34,845 nt of DNA from Candidatus Raymondbacteria bacterium RIFOXYA2_FULL_49_16 (GTDB lineage Bacteria > Fibrobacterota > OXYB2-FULL-49-7 > XYB2-FULL-49-35): positions 1 through 34,845 of the forward strand of contig MFYT01000009.1 of the NCBI GenBank assembly GCA_001789205.1, written 5' to 3'. Each line of letters starts with the position of its first letter. Position 1 is the stretch's first letter. Shown one piece after another: positions 24,398 to 33,481 of the stretch. The notes below the pieces were generated by a model that saw only the letters and a program-made list of their open reading frames with translations, had not been told where the DNA came from and searched no databases. Made by a program: the position numbers and the translations under genes.

Positions 24398-25420
24398 GCC
24401 CTTCTCACTGCGCGCGGCCTCAAGCACAGCCACCGCTATCTGGTCCGCGGACTGCGCGCCGGAAAGTGCGCGATGGTTCTGTCCTTGCGGCGCATAGCGT
24501 TCGGATGACGATGCAATCCATAGTGAAACCGTCGCAATATCCGCGCCCGCTGCCATGTGCAAAGGGCCGGTGTCGCCTGAAACAAACACAACGCCATGCC
24601 GGAGATACCCGCCAAACTCATTGACATCTGCTGGCTGGACGCAAGCGAACCCTTCTTTCTCTATGATTAGTTTGTCTTCTTTCTCGTCAGGTCCGGTAAA
24701 AAAGAGAGTGCCAAACCCATGCGACACGCACGTGCGGGCGACAGCAGCAAACAAACGCGGATCAATTTTTTTTTGTCCTCTGCCTCCAGTATGGAAAAGA
24801 ACAAGCGGTGCATTGTGGAGGCCAAGGTCTGCAATAACGCGGGCAGCGCGCGACACGTCGCTCTCGCGGGGCAAATACCTGAGCTGCGGGATCACCTTCA
24901 CGGCCATGAACGGACCCAGCAGCGCGCACAAATACGCTGCCTCATACGTCCGGGCGCTGGGATGGTCCACTGACACGTTGAAATAGGCGTGGCTGACAGG
25001 GTTTTTAAACCCCACCCTGAAGCGCGTGGCCGACAGCACGGTCATCATCATGTTGTTAAAGGAAAAAACCGGCTTCAGGTCGAACACCAGGTCGTACCGC
25101 TCCGCGCGCAGGTGCAGCATGAACAGGACAAACCGCGCCGGGTTCCGGATGAACGCAAGCTGGTCGTATACCTTGACAGCATGTATGTCAGGATTGTTCT
25201 GGAGCAGGGTGCTGAAAAACCCGCCAGCGACAACATCGCGCCTGCTCCCGGGAAAACGCTCCGCGCATAACCGCAGGAAAGGAGTGATGAACATCAGGTT
25301 GCCGATGCGGTTGTCCTGGCGAATAATCAGTATTTTTAACGGCTGTACCGGCGCCAAGGCCCCGTTGCGCGCGCGAAACCGGAAAAAGAGCATGTTGAAA
25401 AGCGTGTGTTTCAGGGCCAT
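24350..25420 (-). CDS. GT9 heptosyltransferase-like protein
   Basis: 356 residues. GT9 marks are LKILIIRQDNRIGNLMFITP (N-terminal phosphate-binding region, with GN where heptosyltransferases often have GD), YDLVFDLKPVF, FHTGGRGQKKIDP, LFFTGPDEKED and VFVSGDTGPLHMAAG (donor-site Asp and His). The family transfers ADP-heptose to the LPS inner core, though many GT9 members use other donors. It is the last of three tandem GT9 genes, starting three bases after the previous one. The last residues (EKGSGEQAGGKEG) are low complexity and lie in the overlap with the convergent GT4 gene. Confidence 0.87.
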   Translation of the reverse strand: MALKHTLFNMLFFRFRARNGALAPVQPLKILIIRQDNRIGNLMFITPFLRLCAERFPGSRRDVVAGGFFSTLLQNNPDIHAVKVYDQLAFIRNPARFVLFMLHLRAERYDLVFDLKPVFSFNNMMMTVLSATRFRVGFKNPVSHAYFNVSVDHPSARTYEAAYLCALLGPFMAVKVIPQLRYLPRESDVSRAARVIADLGLHNAPLVLFHTGGRGQKKIDPRLFAAVARTCVSHGFGTLFFTGPDEKEDKLIIEKEGFACVQPADVNEFGGYLRHGVVFVSGDTGPLHMAAGADIATVSLWIASSSERYAPQGQNHRALSGAQSADQIAVAVLEAARSEKGSGEQAGGKEGKDAFQ

Positions 25421-25423
25421 GTG

Positions 25424-26455
25424 TTATCCCGTGGTAAGCGCGCGGTTTGACGCCGCTTCGACCTCTCTGACGAATATGTCAGGCGCAATCCCGTTCCGGT
25501 GTACCACGGTTGCGCACCGCTTCTGCCAGGGGCGCCACTTGGCAATATGCCGCTCAATGTCCTCCTGTTCGCGGTACAGCACTACCTCAGGCAAACCCGC
25601 CATTGCGGCAAGGTGTGCGTGCGCCGAATCGCTGCCTATAAAAAGCCGCGCATGGCGCATGATTTCCGCGATCATGCGGATGGAGTGTGAACGGTAGTCG
25701 CATACCCGGTAGTCCGCGGGACTGTCCATAAGGCACAGCACATCGCCGACCGGCCGTTCATCGCCCGGCCCCAGGATAAATACAGGCATGAAGGAAAGTT
25801 CGCGCCGGACAAACTGGGCAACGTCCCGGAACGAGGCGGCCGGGATCTTGCGGGCCGAGCTGGTGTCCCCCCCGCAATGCACCAGGACATACTGCTGCTC
25901 CTCGAGCTGCTGCTCTTTCATGAACTGGCGCGCGCGCAGTACATCGTCATAGTGCGCGTAAAACGCGTACTCGGTCTGCTCCGCGGCCGGCGCGCCCGCA
26001 AGCGTCAGCAGGGAAAGGTTTTGCTCCACAATATTGCGGTCTTCGTAATAGGGCAGGCTTTTGGTAAGAAAGGGCGCGTCACCATTGACAGAAAAGCCGA
26101 TACGCTGCGGAATGCCCGCGCACCAGGCCAAAAAGCCATTCCGGAAAAAACGTTTAAGATGGAAGGAATGGGTAAAATAGCGTTGCCGCAGACCAACGAT
26201 GAGCCGGACATGAGCGAAAAGCGAACGGTGCTGCCGCTGTTTTTCGTATACAATCAACTCGTCGATCTCCGGAAACGAACTGAGCAAGTCCCGTCCCAAT
26301 TCCTCGACAATGACCGCGATATAACTTTCGGGAAACTGACGGCGCAGGAACAGGATAAAGGGAACGGCCACAATGGTGTTCCCCAGCTTTCCATTACGCC
26401 AGACTAAAAAACGGTGGGCGCCGTTGGAATCGCGCTGCGCGTTAAAAGCATTCAT
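25424..26455 (-). CDS. GT9 heptosyltransferase-like protein
   Basis: 343 residues from the ATG at 26455, which overlaps the previous stop in an ATGA; the frame continues upstream only inside the neighbour. Marks are FLVWRNGKLGNTIVAVPFILF, ELIVYEKQ, YVLVHCGGDTSSARKIP, VFILGPGDERP and LFIGSDSAHAHLAAMAGLP. Compared with the usual GxDxGxxHxA motif, the Gly before the His region is Ala. It is the middle gene of a three-gene GT9 set, perhaps adding successive core sugars. Confidence 0.86.
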   Translation of the reverse strand: MNAFNAQRDSNGAHRFLVWRNGKLGNTIVAVPFILFLRRQFPESYIAVIVEELGRDLLSSFPEIDELIVYEKQRQHRSLFAHVRLIVGLRQRYFTHSFHLKRFFRNGFLAWCAGIPQRIGFSVNGDAPFLTKSLPYYEDRNIVEQNLSLLTLAGAPAAEQTEYAFYAHYDDVLRARQFMKEQQLEEQQYVLVHCGGDTSSARKIPAASFRDVAQFVRRELSFMPVFILGPGDERPVGDVLCLMDSPADYRVCDYRSHSIRMIAEIMRHARLFIGSDSAHAHLAAMAGLPEVVLYREQEDIERHIAKWRPWQKRCATVVHRNGIAPDIFVREVEAASNRALTTG

Positions 26456-27426
26456 GACCGCGCTCCCGTATGCGCGCACGCGTGGGCAAGGGTGCGCACG
26501 GCCATGTCCGTGACCGCATCATCGGGCAGCGATTCAATGTCCTCCCTGCCCCAGACAAAGGTATGGAGCGCGCTGCCAGACGGCGTCCAGCACAAGGGAT
26601 CAGGCCTGCCAAACACCGTGGCTGTTGGCAGCCCGCAAAGAATGGCCGCATGACGAATGCCGTTGTCGTTGCCAAAATACATGCAACAGAAGGGAAGCAA
26701 ATGGACCAGCCCTGTGAATGAGACCAGGGGATAGGGATACATGAACGCCTCTTTGTGCCTGCACGCGGCAATCACCTGTTCCACGGCCGGTTCCTCGCCA
26801 GGGCCGCACACGGGCAGAAAGTCGCAGCCAAAACGTTCGCGCAAACGGTCGCACACCAGCGCATAGCGTTCAGCGGGCCACCGCTTGTACGCCCGCCGCG
26901 ACACTGGCGAAAAAGCTATGGTCCGTGTGCGCTGGTCAAGACCAAGGCGCGTAGCAAGCGCATGTATTGCAACAGCCTCACCAGGGCCGGAAAAAAGTTC
27001 CAGATTCCAATCATCAACAGGTATTGAAAGCGGCGCAAGCAGCCGGGCCTTTTCCATTGCCGCGTAGCACCGGGCGCCGGAATGGGCCACTGGGTGCGAA
27101 TACAGGAAACCACGCACGCCCCGCGCAAACCCGCTCCGTATCCCTGCTTTGGAAAATAGGGAGACCAGCGCTGTCTTGGGTATGCTCATGAAATCGACCA
27201 CTGCGTCATACCCCCCCCTGCGCACACGTGCGGCAACCGCGGCAAAAGATCCGTCAGCGGACACCACAGCGCTGATATACGGGTTGTACTGTATGGCGGC
27301 CGCGCAGGCATCGCTGACCATGTAATCCAGAACAGCGTCAGGATGCGCTTTTTTAAAAGCGCGGACCGATGGCGTGGTCATAAGCACATCGCCGAGCCGC
27401 CGGGGCTGAATAAAAAGCGCCTTCAT
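26452..27426 (-). CDS. GT9 heptosyltransferase-like protein
   Basis: 324 residues. It has the most canonical start of the three GT9 genes (ALFIQPRRLGDVLMTTPSVRAF). YDAVVDFMSIP, FSPVSRRAYKRWP, LPVCGPGEEPAVE, SFTGLVHLLPFCCMYFGNDNG in pieces and GLPTATVFG follow. These suit ADP-heptose or similar transferases of the LPS core. It is the first gene of the minus-strand GT9 set and divergent from waaA, with 99 bp between the two starts, so both directions are likely driven from that gap. Confidence 0.87.
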   Translation of the reverse strand: MKALFIQPRRLGDVLMTTPSVRAFKKAHPDAVLDYMVSDACAAAIQYNPYISAVVSADGSFAAVAARVRRGGYDAVVDFMSIPKTALVSLFSKAGIRSGFARGVRGFLYSHPVAHSGARCYAAMEKARLLAPLSIPVDDWNLELFSGPGEAVAIHALATRLGLDQRTRTIAFSPVSRRAYKRWPAERYALVCDRLRERFGCDFLPVCGPGEEPAVEQVIAACRHKEAFMYPYPLVSFTGLVHLLPFCCMYFGNDNGIRHAAILCGLPTATVFGRPDPLCWTPSGSALHTFVWGREDIESLPDDAVTDMAVRTLAHACAHTGARS

Positions 27427-27482
27427 GCTTTCATAAAATACAATATTGTTCCGCGCTCCCCCAAATGGCGCGGCCGCGCGCC

Positions 27483-27510
27483 TTGATACGCATGCAACCG
27501 CGAATATATC
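27483..27510 (+). promoter_or_regulatory. Candidate waaA promoter
   Basis: TTGATA (27483-27488) and TATATC (27505-27510) are separated by 16 bases, in the 99-bp divergent gap between the GT9 gene and waaA. The waaA ATG follows 15 bases after the -10-like box. The match is by eye. Confidence 0.4.
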
Positions 27511-27525
27511 TTATATGAACACCCC

Positions 27526-28779
27526 ATGATGCTCGCGTACAACATGCTCGTCTGGCTCCTTTTCGCCCTGGCCTCGCCCTTTCTCTGCGTCTGCGCACTA
27601 TGCGACTTTTTCCAAGTGCGACGCAGGCTCTTTCTTGTCGAACCCAATGCCATTGATTCTCGCAAATCGCTCTGGCTCCATGGCGCCTCGCTGGGAGAAA
27701 CCGGCGTCATCCAAAAACTGCTGCCAGGACTAAGAAAAAAATACCCGGGCATGCCTATAGTGGTCTCGTCAACCACCGCTACGGCGAACGCCTATATTGA
27801 AAAAGAGATGGTCGCCGGTATCTCCCACTCTGTCTATCTCCCCTTCGAACTCCCCTTGTCAGTGCGCCGCGCCTTTGACGCTATCAACCCGTCCATAGTG
27901 GTCATTGTGGAGACCGAGCTGTGGCCCAACTTCATTGTCCACGCAAAAAAAAGGGGCGCGCGCGTGGTGCTCGTGAACGGACGCCTTTCGGACCGCTCCT
28001 TCCCCACCTACCGGTTTTTCAGATTTTTCTTCAGGCGCGTGCTCGCGTCAATTGACGCCATTGCGGTCCAGAACAACGACTATTATAAAAAATTCCTGGC
28101 CCTTGGCGTGCCAAAAGAACGCCTCTCCATCACGGGCAATATCAAGCAATCCATGGTCCTTGAAACCACGGACAGCGCGCAAAAGGAATCGCGCAAAGCC
28201 TCCCTGGGAATTCCCCTTGTCAACCGCGTGATAATCGCGGCATCCACCAGGCCCGGGGAGGAGGACTTTGTACTTGCGGCATTCGCGGCAGCGCAAAAAC
28301 AGCTTCCTCAGGCGTCTCTGATACTCGCTCCCCGCCATCTCAAGCGGATACACGAGGTTGAAAAGGCCTGCCAGGCTGCGGGCATGCCCTTTATAAAAAA
28401 ATCAGCGCTTGACCCCGCGGTTCCGGCCGCTTCAGTGATCGTACTTGACACCTTGGGCGAACTGTCGCGGCTTTTCGCCATAGCTGATGTCGCTTTTGTG
28501 GGTGGCTCTTTGGCCCCCTTTGGCGGTCATAACCTGCTCGAACCCCTTCCCTTCTGTGTGCCGGTCTGTTTTGGCCCCCACTGCGAAAGCCAACGGGAAA
28601 GCGCGCGCCTCATACTCGAAAACCAGTGCGGCGCGCAAGTAAACACCTGGGAAGAGCTGACCGCGTTCATCGTGCGCATGGCCTCCGGCAATGAAGAACG
28701 GGAACAGACAACCAGGAATATCAGGACATTGCTCGCTCGCACCGGCCTGTCGTTAAAAAGCTCCCTGGACTTGATTTGA
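27526..28779 (+). CDS. waaA: 3-deoxy-D-manno-octulosonic acid (Kdo) transferase
   Basis: 417 residues. A membrane segment at about residues 5-27 anchors the enzyme to the cytoplasmic face of the inner membrane. Family 30 marks follow: LWLHGASLGETG with the general-base Glu58, SSTTATANAY, YLPFELPLSVRRAF, VIVETELWPNFI, RVVLVNGRLSDRSF, SITGNIKQ and VGGSLAPFGGHNLLEPL. WaaA transfers Kdo from CMP-Kdo to lipid A precursor, the first core step, and implies an LPS-bearing diderm. The neighbouring GT9 genes would then extend the core. Its end carries a -35-like element for the next gene. Confidence 0.94.
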   Translation: MMLAYNMLVWLLFALASPFLCVCALCDFFQVRRRLFLVEPNAIDSRKSLWLHGASLGETGVIQKLLPGLRKKYPGMPIVVSSTTATANAYIEKEMVAGISHSVYLPFELPLSVRRAFDAINPSIVVIVETELWPNFIVHAKKRGARVVLVNGRLSDRSFPTYRFFRFFFRRVLASIDAIAVQNNDYYKKFLALGVPKERLSITGNIKQSMVLETTDSAQKESRKASLGIPLVNRVIIAASTRPGEEDFVLAAFAAAQKQLPQASLILAPRHLKRIHEVEKACQAAGMPFIKKSALDPAVPAASVIVLDTLGELSRLFAIADVAFVGGSLAPFGGHNLLEPLPFCVPVCFGPHCESQRESARLILENQCGAQVNTWEELTAFIVRMASGNEEREQTTRNIRTLLARTGLSLKSSLDLI

Positions 28780-28800
28780 CCAAGGCTGTATTACTATAAT
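28771..28800 (+). promoter_or_regulatory. Promoter of the DUF2225 gene
   Basis: TTGATT (28771-28776), an 18-base spacer and a perfect TATAAT (28795-28800). The -35 box overlaps the end of waaA. The DUF2225 ATG begins 11 bases after the -10, leaving a leader of only a few bases and no room for a ribosome-binding site. Confidence 0.6.
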
Positions 28801-28811
28801 ATTTAAGTTTT

Positions 28812-29792
28812 ATGCCAATCGATGTCAAAGAAGTGAAAAAACGGCTCGTCTTTCTGCTCAAAGACGAGAACCTTGTCGCCGAGTATATCCGCCGCTTCGG
28901 TCCTGTCATTGATATCAAAAATATCAGAACCATGAAGATCGGCGCAGGGGGTGATACTGCCGAAAGCGAAGGCGAAGACACAGGCAAAGGTGAAGACCCG
29001 GTCTACGAAATCACCCTCAACTGCCCGGTCTGCGACCGGCAAAACATTATTTCCTACGAGCTCAAGGCAAAATCACTGCAGCAGATCGAAAACCGCCTGC
29101 TGCAAGTCACCTATGCGGGCGCCATGGGCCACCGCACCCTCGACTACGATAAACTCGCGGTCACGGTCTGCCCTCGCTGCCTCTTTGCCTCGCCCGATAA
29201 AAAAGACTTCATCACTATAAATAAAGTCATCAATAAGCCGGTACCCTCCCAAATCCCGCCCAATCCCATCCTTACGCTGCAAGAGAAAATAGGCGAGCGG
29301 CGCGCCATCATGGGAAGCGTGGTCGACTTTGAGAAGTTCTTCAAGCGCCCGCGTAACGACGAGGCAGCGCTCTTCAGTTACCGGCTGGCCACGCTGCGCG
29401 CCAAGGTCGAGGCCTTTTACGAAATGCCAAACTCGCTGTATAAGCTGGGCGCCTATTCGCTCAAAATGGCGAAGATACTCAAGAACCGGAAAGAGGACGA
29501 TTCCCAGACCTTGCGCGACGCCATTGAATACTTCAAGGAATGCTTCAAGAATTCCAACGCATCGAGCAACTCGATCGAATACCGGATTGTATACAGCATC
29601 GTTGCCCTGCACCTTAAGCTCAAGGAGCCGCAAAAAGCCCACCCCTATATTGGGGCCTTTGAACGCATACGCACGGACCTCAAGGCCAAGCAGGCCACAG
29701 ACCCCTCGATAAACATCACCGAGATCGAAACCTGGATTAACAAAGCGAAGTACCTCTGGGAAGACCGGGAACGCGAAGACCTGTTCGACTGA
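28812..29792 (+). CDS. DUF2225 protein (zinc-ribbon-like)
   Basis: 326 residues, no signal peptide. It fits DUF2225, a family without assigned function. Two Cys pairs, Cys71/Cys74 (NCPVCDRQN) and Cys120/Cys123 (TVCPRCLFAS), probably share one zinc. Residues about 44-62 are an acidic, flexible stretch (GGDTAESEGEDTG). The C-terminal half (about 190-320) is helical and TPR-like, with repeated YKLGAYSLKMAKIL-, AIEYFKECFKNS- and IVALHLKLKEPQKA-type pieces. It has its own promoter-like sequence and appears to be a single-gene unit, convergent with coaX. I cannot give its role. Confidence 0.78.
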   Translation: MPIDVKEVKKRLVFLLKDENLVAEYIRRFGPVIDIKNIRTMKIGAGGDTAESEGEDTGKGEDPVYEITLNCPVCDRQNIISYELKAKSLQQIENRLLQVTYAGAMGHRTLDYDKLAVTVCPRCLFASPDKKDFITINKVINKPVPSQIPPNPILTLQEKIGERRAIMGSVVDFEKFFKRPRNDEAALFSYRLATLRAKVEAFYEMPNSLYKLGAYSLKMAKILKNRKEDDSQTLRDAIEYFKECFKNSNASSNSIEYRIVYSIVALHLKLKEPQKAHPYIGAFERIRTDLKAKQATDPSINITEIETWINKAKYLWEDREREDLFD

Positions 29793-29820
29793 TCCCCCCG
29801 ATAGCATATATTTTTCAGAG

Positions 29821-29840
29821 CCCCCCCTTGTTAAGGGGGG
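29821..29840. terminator. C7/G6 hairpin at the coaX and DUF2225 convergent ends
   Basis: Seven C (29821-29827) and six G (29835-29840) form a strong stem with the 7-base loop TTGTTAA, which contains the coaX stop codon. It lies 28 bases after the DUF2225 stop, so it could serve both directions. No T-run follows on either strand, so intrinsic termination is uncertain; it may instead be a short dispersed repeat. Confidence 0.4.
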
Positions 29841-30613
29841 CATTCCCGCACATGCGACCGGCGGGGGGATGATGCCAGCAGCGCAATTCCCCTGCACGTA
29901 AGATACGGATCAACGCGCACCGAGACCCCGAGGTTTTTGACCAGGTGCGCACCGCCACCCGTAACAACCACAGAGAACGGCTTCTTCCTTTGCGTTCTAA
30001 TAAATGAAAGGATCTCGCGCACGCCCCCCTGGAACTGCAATGCGCACCCGCTGCGGATGGCTTCATGGGTCGTAGCGCCAATGATTGGCTGTCTTTGCGA
30101 AACCATGACGCGGGGCAGCGCATCGGTCCGGTCGTAGAGCGCATCGAGGAGGGTCTGGCCGCCGGGAACAATGAAGCCGCCTATATGATCGTTCTTTTCG
30201 ATAATATCAACAGTAAGCGCTGTTCCGCAATCAAGTACGATCAGGTTTTTTTCGCGATACGCGTGCCGGACACCAATGATGTTCGCATATCTGTCCATGC
30301 CAATGGCCGCACAACAATACCGGCTCGCAATGGCTCCCCGGTTTTTCTTTGAGGCGCGGACAATTGCGATCCTCTTTTTCTTCACCTGGGAAACCAGGGC
30401 CTGGCTAGCGCGCCTGTTCACCGAACCCATGGCAACACATGCGGCCCCTTTTTTTGCGAGCAACAACGCCGCGCGAGCGGCCGCGTTCGCGCTGTTCCCG
30501 GCATAATAGAACCTCTCAAGAAACAACGGTCTGCTGCCTGAAAAACAGGCTATTTTAATGCAGGAATTGCCGATATCTGCGATAAAGGCGCGTGCGGTCA
30601 CTGGTTTGGCCAT
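29831..30613 (-). CDS. coaX: Type III pantothenate kinase
   Basis: 260 residues. CoaX (ASKHA fold) marks: FIADIGNSCIKIACF (phosphate-1 loop), IGMDRYANIIGV, IVLDCGTALTVDII (catalytic Asp region), GGFIVPGGQTLLDALYDRTDALP and VVVTGGGAHLV (phosphate-2). It phosphorylates pantothenate, the first step of coenzyme A synthesis, in the cytoplasm. Its start overlaps the end of birA by 16 bases, a common birA-coaX arrangement. The last residues (RECPP) are encoded inside the hairpin described at 29821-29840, so the C-terminus may have been reshaped by it. Confidence 0.93.
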   Translation of the reverse strand: MAKPVTARAFIADIGNSCIKIACFSGSRPLFLERFYYAGNSANAAARAALLLAKKGAACVAMGSVNRRASQALVSQVKKKRIAIVRASKKNRGAIASRYCCAAIGMDRYANIIGVRHAYREKNLIVLDCGTALTVDIIEKNDHIGGFIVPGGQTLLDALYDRTDALPRVMVSQRQPIIGATTHEAIRSGCALQFQGGVREILSFIRTQRKKPFSVVVTGGGAHLVKNLGVSVRVDPYLTCRGIALLASSPRRSHVRECPP

Positions 30614-31290
30614 GAAAGCGATCCTGAATAAAAGAGACCCTCTCTGCCCTGCCCGTCCTGTACGGCCAGCGCGCCGTCAGGCATGACCCCCAAAACGCGC
30701 ACACGGCCGCCTTCGAACAGCATCTCCTGCCCTTTTATTGAAAGCATGCCATCGTACAGTTTGGCCAGGGGCTCGGGCAGCGCATTGGCTGAAAAATGGT
30801 CCAGAAACAGCTCAAGAAAGCGGCCATTGGCCACAGTCTCCTGAGTCTCAATAAACGCCGAGGTGGCGCGTTCACGAATATCGGCGGGAAAATCATTGGC
30901 GCTGTGGCGCAGGTTGACGCCAAACCCCGCGGCCACGCCCTGTGCGCACGTCTCGGCAAGCACCCCGCAGATCTTGCGCTTTTTCGCCTCAACATCGTTA
31001 GGCCATTTTATTGCCGCGTCAACGCCCAGGTCCCTGAGCGCGAGGCAGGCGGCCACGGAGACGCGCCTGACTAGGAAAAACGGGGGGCCCGAAAGGCCCG
31101 CGAAATAGACCGTGGCCCACAACCCGAGGGTATTGTCAGAATACCACTCCTTGTTGTTCCTGCCCTTGCCCGCGGTCTGCCTGTCCGCGACCACCACGCC
31201 CGCGCCAATGAGCGCGCCCGCACGGAGCTGTTCCATGACGTAGGTATTGGTGGAGGGGATGGACGCGAGCCGGGTGATCTCGTAGTTCAT
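30598..31290 (-). CDS. birA: Biotin--[acetyl-CoA-carboxylase] ligase, catalytic type
   Basis: 230 residues from the ATG at 31290. The frame is open to 31512, but that extension lies antiphase within the FecR-domain gene and has no family similarity, whereas the protein proper starts MNYEITRL..IPSTNTYV. Ligase marks are VVADRQTAGKGRNNKEW (biotinyl-AMP loop, a GKGR variant of GRGR), LGLWATVYF, AIKWPNDV and KICGVLAE. There is no N-terminal helix-turn-helix, so it is a monofunctional ligase that cannot repress biotin genes as E. coli BirA does. It starts seven bases after the FecR-domain gene and overlaps coaX. No clear Shine-Dalgarno is seen. Confidence 0.92.
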   Translation of the reverse strand: MNYEITRLASIPSTNTYVMEQLRAGALIGAGVVVADRQTAGKGRNNKEWYSDNTLGLWATVYFAGLSGPPFFLVRRVSVAACLALRDLGVDAAIKWPNDVEAKKRKICGVLAETCAQGVAAGFGVNLRHSANDFPADIRERATSAFIETQETVANGRFLELFLDHFSANALPEPLAKLYDGMLSIKGQEMLFEGGRVRVLGVMPDGALAVQDGQGREGLFYSGSLSWPNQ

Positions 31291-31297
31291 GGCCGCT

Positions 31298-33481
31298 TCA
31301 AAACCCAGCGGCGAGTCCGCCGGAAAAGCCCCATATCCGCTCTGCCGCGGTGATCCGCATGTCAGCGTTACGGTCGCAGAAGAATTTCTCCCAGGCGCCA
31401 AAAAGTTCGAGGTTGCTGATGACCCGAACATGCACCCGCGCGCCCATGGCAGTGAATGAATTGGGCGCAAACGGCTTAAAGGGCGCGTTACCGAAATAGC
31501 CGATATGGTCAATAGAATAAAACACCTCGGCCCAGGTGAGCCTGCTCAGGACAAAACCCTCACCCATCGCCAGCTTTACAAGCAACGATCCGTCCCTGCG
31601 GCCAGCCACCTTGGTGGAAACGTCAGAGGTGTCCTTACCATAGCGCGCAAGCACCTTTTCCATCTCCGCTGAAAACGCGACCCCGGCCAGGGGGCTGAAC
31701 TTAAAGGCGCCCGCAAGCCCCACCCCGCTGTTCTCGTCCAAAAGCATCTGCGCCATAGTGGCAGTGCCGGTGACAGGGCCACCCGGCGTTGTCCGGCGCG
31801 CGAGCAGCCGGTTGTCCTCGTAAAGGTTGCCAAAGAGCCCGCGCACATAGTGGCCCCGGTTGAAAAAAAGCTCCATCTTGACATAGCTCTTTCCCTGGAC
31901 AATGGCCACGCCCGGCATCGATAGGCCAAAACTTCGCGCCGAGAACGAATCATTGCGCATAAGGCTGGCCGCGGACAGGTACAGGTCCACAAGGATGGGC
32001 CTGCGATAAAAGACGTTGGTTGAGAAGTCAACCTCAATGCCAGTGAGTGACGCGGGGCCCGCGAGCGAATCAGGGGACGCGGAAGCGGCCGCGCCCGGCC
32101 ACACGCCATAATACCCGTTGTCAGAGCCGTTCGGGTACAGCTGCTGCCCCCGGTCGCGTACAGCCGCCACCCCGAAATATCCAAAGGTGTCCTTTACGAA
32201 AAAAGTAAGGCCCATGAGCCTGAAGTCAGCCATGCTCGAGATAAAAAACTCCAGGTTATTCTCATAGTTCTGGAGGTGCAGGAGCAGACCCAGGTCGCGC
32301 ACATTATCGCCGTAGACCCGGTTGGTGTACCGCCGTACCAGGTTCCCGAACCCTATGCTATAATCGTCGAGTTCGCCCAGATGGAGAAAGCTTCTCCCCA
32401 CCCTCACATCAACGGCGTCAATCTTGTCGAGGAGTTCGCGCGTATTTCCCGCGTAGACCGTGCCCAGAGCTCCCGTGGTGTCGGCCACATAGGGGATATT
32501 GAGACTGCCCGAAACATACCGGGAATAAAAACCCGGCCGCACAAACACCGCAGGATAGGGCGTGTTGTTCGTTGTGTGGCTCTGGTAGAGCGCGGAGAAT
32601 TTGAAGCGCTTGCCCTTCAGGGGCTCCTTTTTCTCAGCTTCAGAATACATGCGATTATGGGTCACCTCGTACCGCTCCAGCTTGCGGACAATTTCATCGC
32701 GGTTGAAGAGCTTGATGGGCGCCGTTGCCCTGGCCTCGCGCCGCGCGCCACCGCTTTTTTTTGCGCGGGTGTCCTCGTTTATGAGAATGGGGTTGTAGCT
32801 CTCACCCGCGTCGTCGGAAACGATTTCAATGCCCGACCGCTCTATTTCCTGGTTGATAAAGTCAGTCCCATAGAAACGGGTGAGCACCGACATCTGGCGG
32901 GCCGATATTTTGCGCGCTGGCGACGGCAATGCGTCGGGACTAATGGTTGAGGTCTGGCCAGCGCCCAGCACGAGTTCGCCCTGGAGCGTTATGTTGCTCA
33001 AGGTGATGGCGCCCGTGAACACGTGGTAGCCGCTGATGCCGGTCATTTCGTCGACCGTGCAGTTGAAGATGGCGGTCTTTGCCGTGGTGACCGACGACCC
33101 TGTGTACACGGAATAATCCACGCCGCGGATGACCTTGGAATAGACCGACCCAGTGAACACGGTCACCGCCACCTCGTCATTGAAGCCCTCTTCCTGCGGC
33201 ACAATGTTGATGAGCAGCCTGCTGCTGGTGCCAAGGAAAATGATGTTTTCCTGGCCATAGGTGATTTCGACATTAGACTTGTACGTGGTGCGTATAAGGT
33301 CATTGTCGCTGATGGCCTGGTCCTGTTGCAACACCTCCCACCTCCTGCTCCCTTCGCTTTTGATTTCAGCCTGGCCGGTGATAGAGGTGACCTTCATGGA
33401 GAATTCTTTTGCGGACACGCCAAGGCCGCAAAGGCAGAGAAAGACAATGGCGGATCGTATAAGTCCAGATATATAGTTCAT
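31298..33481 (-). CDS. Exported FecR-domain protein with long beta-rich C-terminal region
   Basis: 727 residues from the ATG at 33481. The frame is open to 33649, but the signal peptide (MNYISGLIRSAIVFLCLCGLGVSA-KEF) starts at 33481. Residues about 25-150 fit a FecR domain: VTSITGQAEIKSEGSRRWEVL, DLIRTTYKSNVEITYG, LGTSSRLLINI and GSVYSKVIRGVDYSVYTGSSV. A linker rich in Arg/Ala follows near 290. Residues about 330-727 have many short alternating segments and aromatic ends (for example YFGVAAVRDRG, FSTNVFYRRPILVDLYLSAAS), which suggests a beta-barrel or beta-propeller, perhaps in the outer membrane. No FecI sigma factor or TonB receptor adjoins it. It leads the unit with birA and coaX. Confidence 0.72.
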   Translation of the reverse strand: MNYISGLIRSAIVFLCLCGLGVSAKEFSMKVTSITGQAEIKSEGSRRWEVLQQDQAISDNDLIRTTYKSNVEITYGQENIIFLGTSSRLLINIVPQEEGFNDEVAVTVFTGSVYSKVIRGVDYSVYTGSSVTTAKTAIFNCTVDEMTGISGYHVFTGAITLSNITLQGELVLGAGQTSTISPDALPSPARKISARQMSVLTRFYGTDFINQEIERSGIEIVSDDAGESYNPILINEDTRAKKSGGARREARATAPIKLFNRDEIVRKLERYEVTHNRMYSEAEKKEPLKGKRFKFSALYQSHTTNNTPYPAVFVRPGFYSRYVSGSLNIPYVADTTGALGTVYAGNTRELLDKIDAVDVRVGRSFLHLGELDDYSIGFGNLVRRYTNRVYGDNVRDLGLLLHLQNYENNLEFFISSMADFRLMGLTFFVKDTFGYFGVAAVRDRGQQLYPNGSDNGYYGVWPGAAASASPDSLAGPASLTGIEVDFSTNVFYRRPILVDLYLSAASLMRNDSFSARSFGLSMPGVAIVQGKSYVKMELFFNRGHYVRGLFGNLYEDNRLLARRTTPGGPVTGTATMAQMLLDENSGVGLAGAFKFSPLAGVAFSAEMEKVLARYGKDTSDVSTKVAGRRDGSLLVKLAMGEGFVLSRLTWAEVFYSIDHIGYFGNAPFKPFAPNSFTAMGARVHVRVISNLELFGAWEKFFCDRNADMRITAAERIWGFSGGLAAGF

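Noticed and set aside
29073-29897. 274-codon open frame on the minus strand opposite DUF2225
   Set aside because: DUF2225 on the plus strand has matching Cys pairs and a promoter; the antisense frame shows no family features.
31291-31512. N-terminal extension of birA as a DNA-binding domain
   Set aside because: The segment is an alternative frame of the FecR-domain gene and contains no helix-turn-helix pattern.
32276-32950. 224-codon open frame on the plus strand inside the FecR-domain gene
   Set aside because: No domain, no ribosome-binding site, and fully antisense to a continuous gene with a signal peptide.
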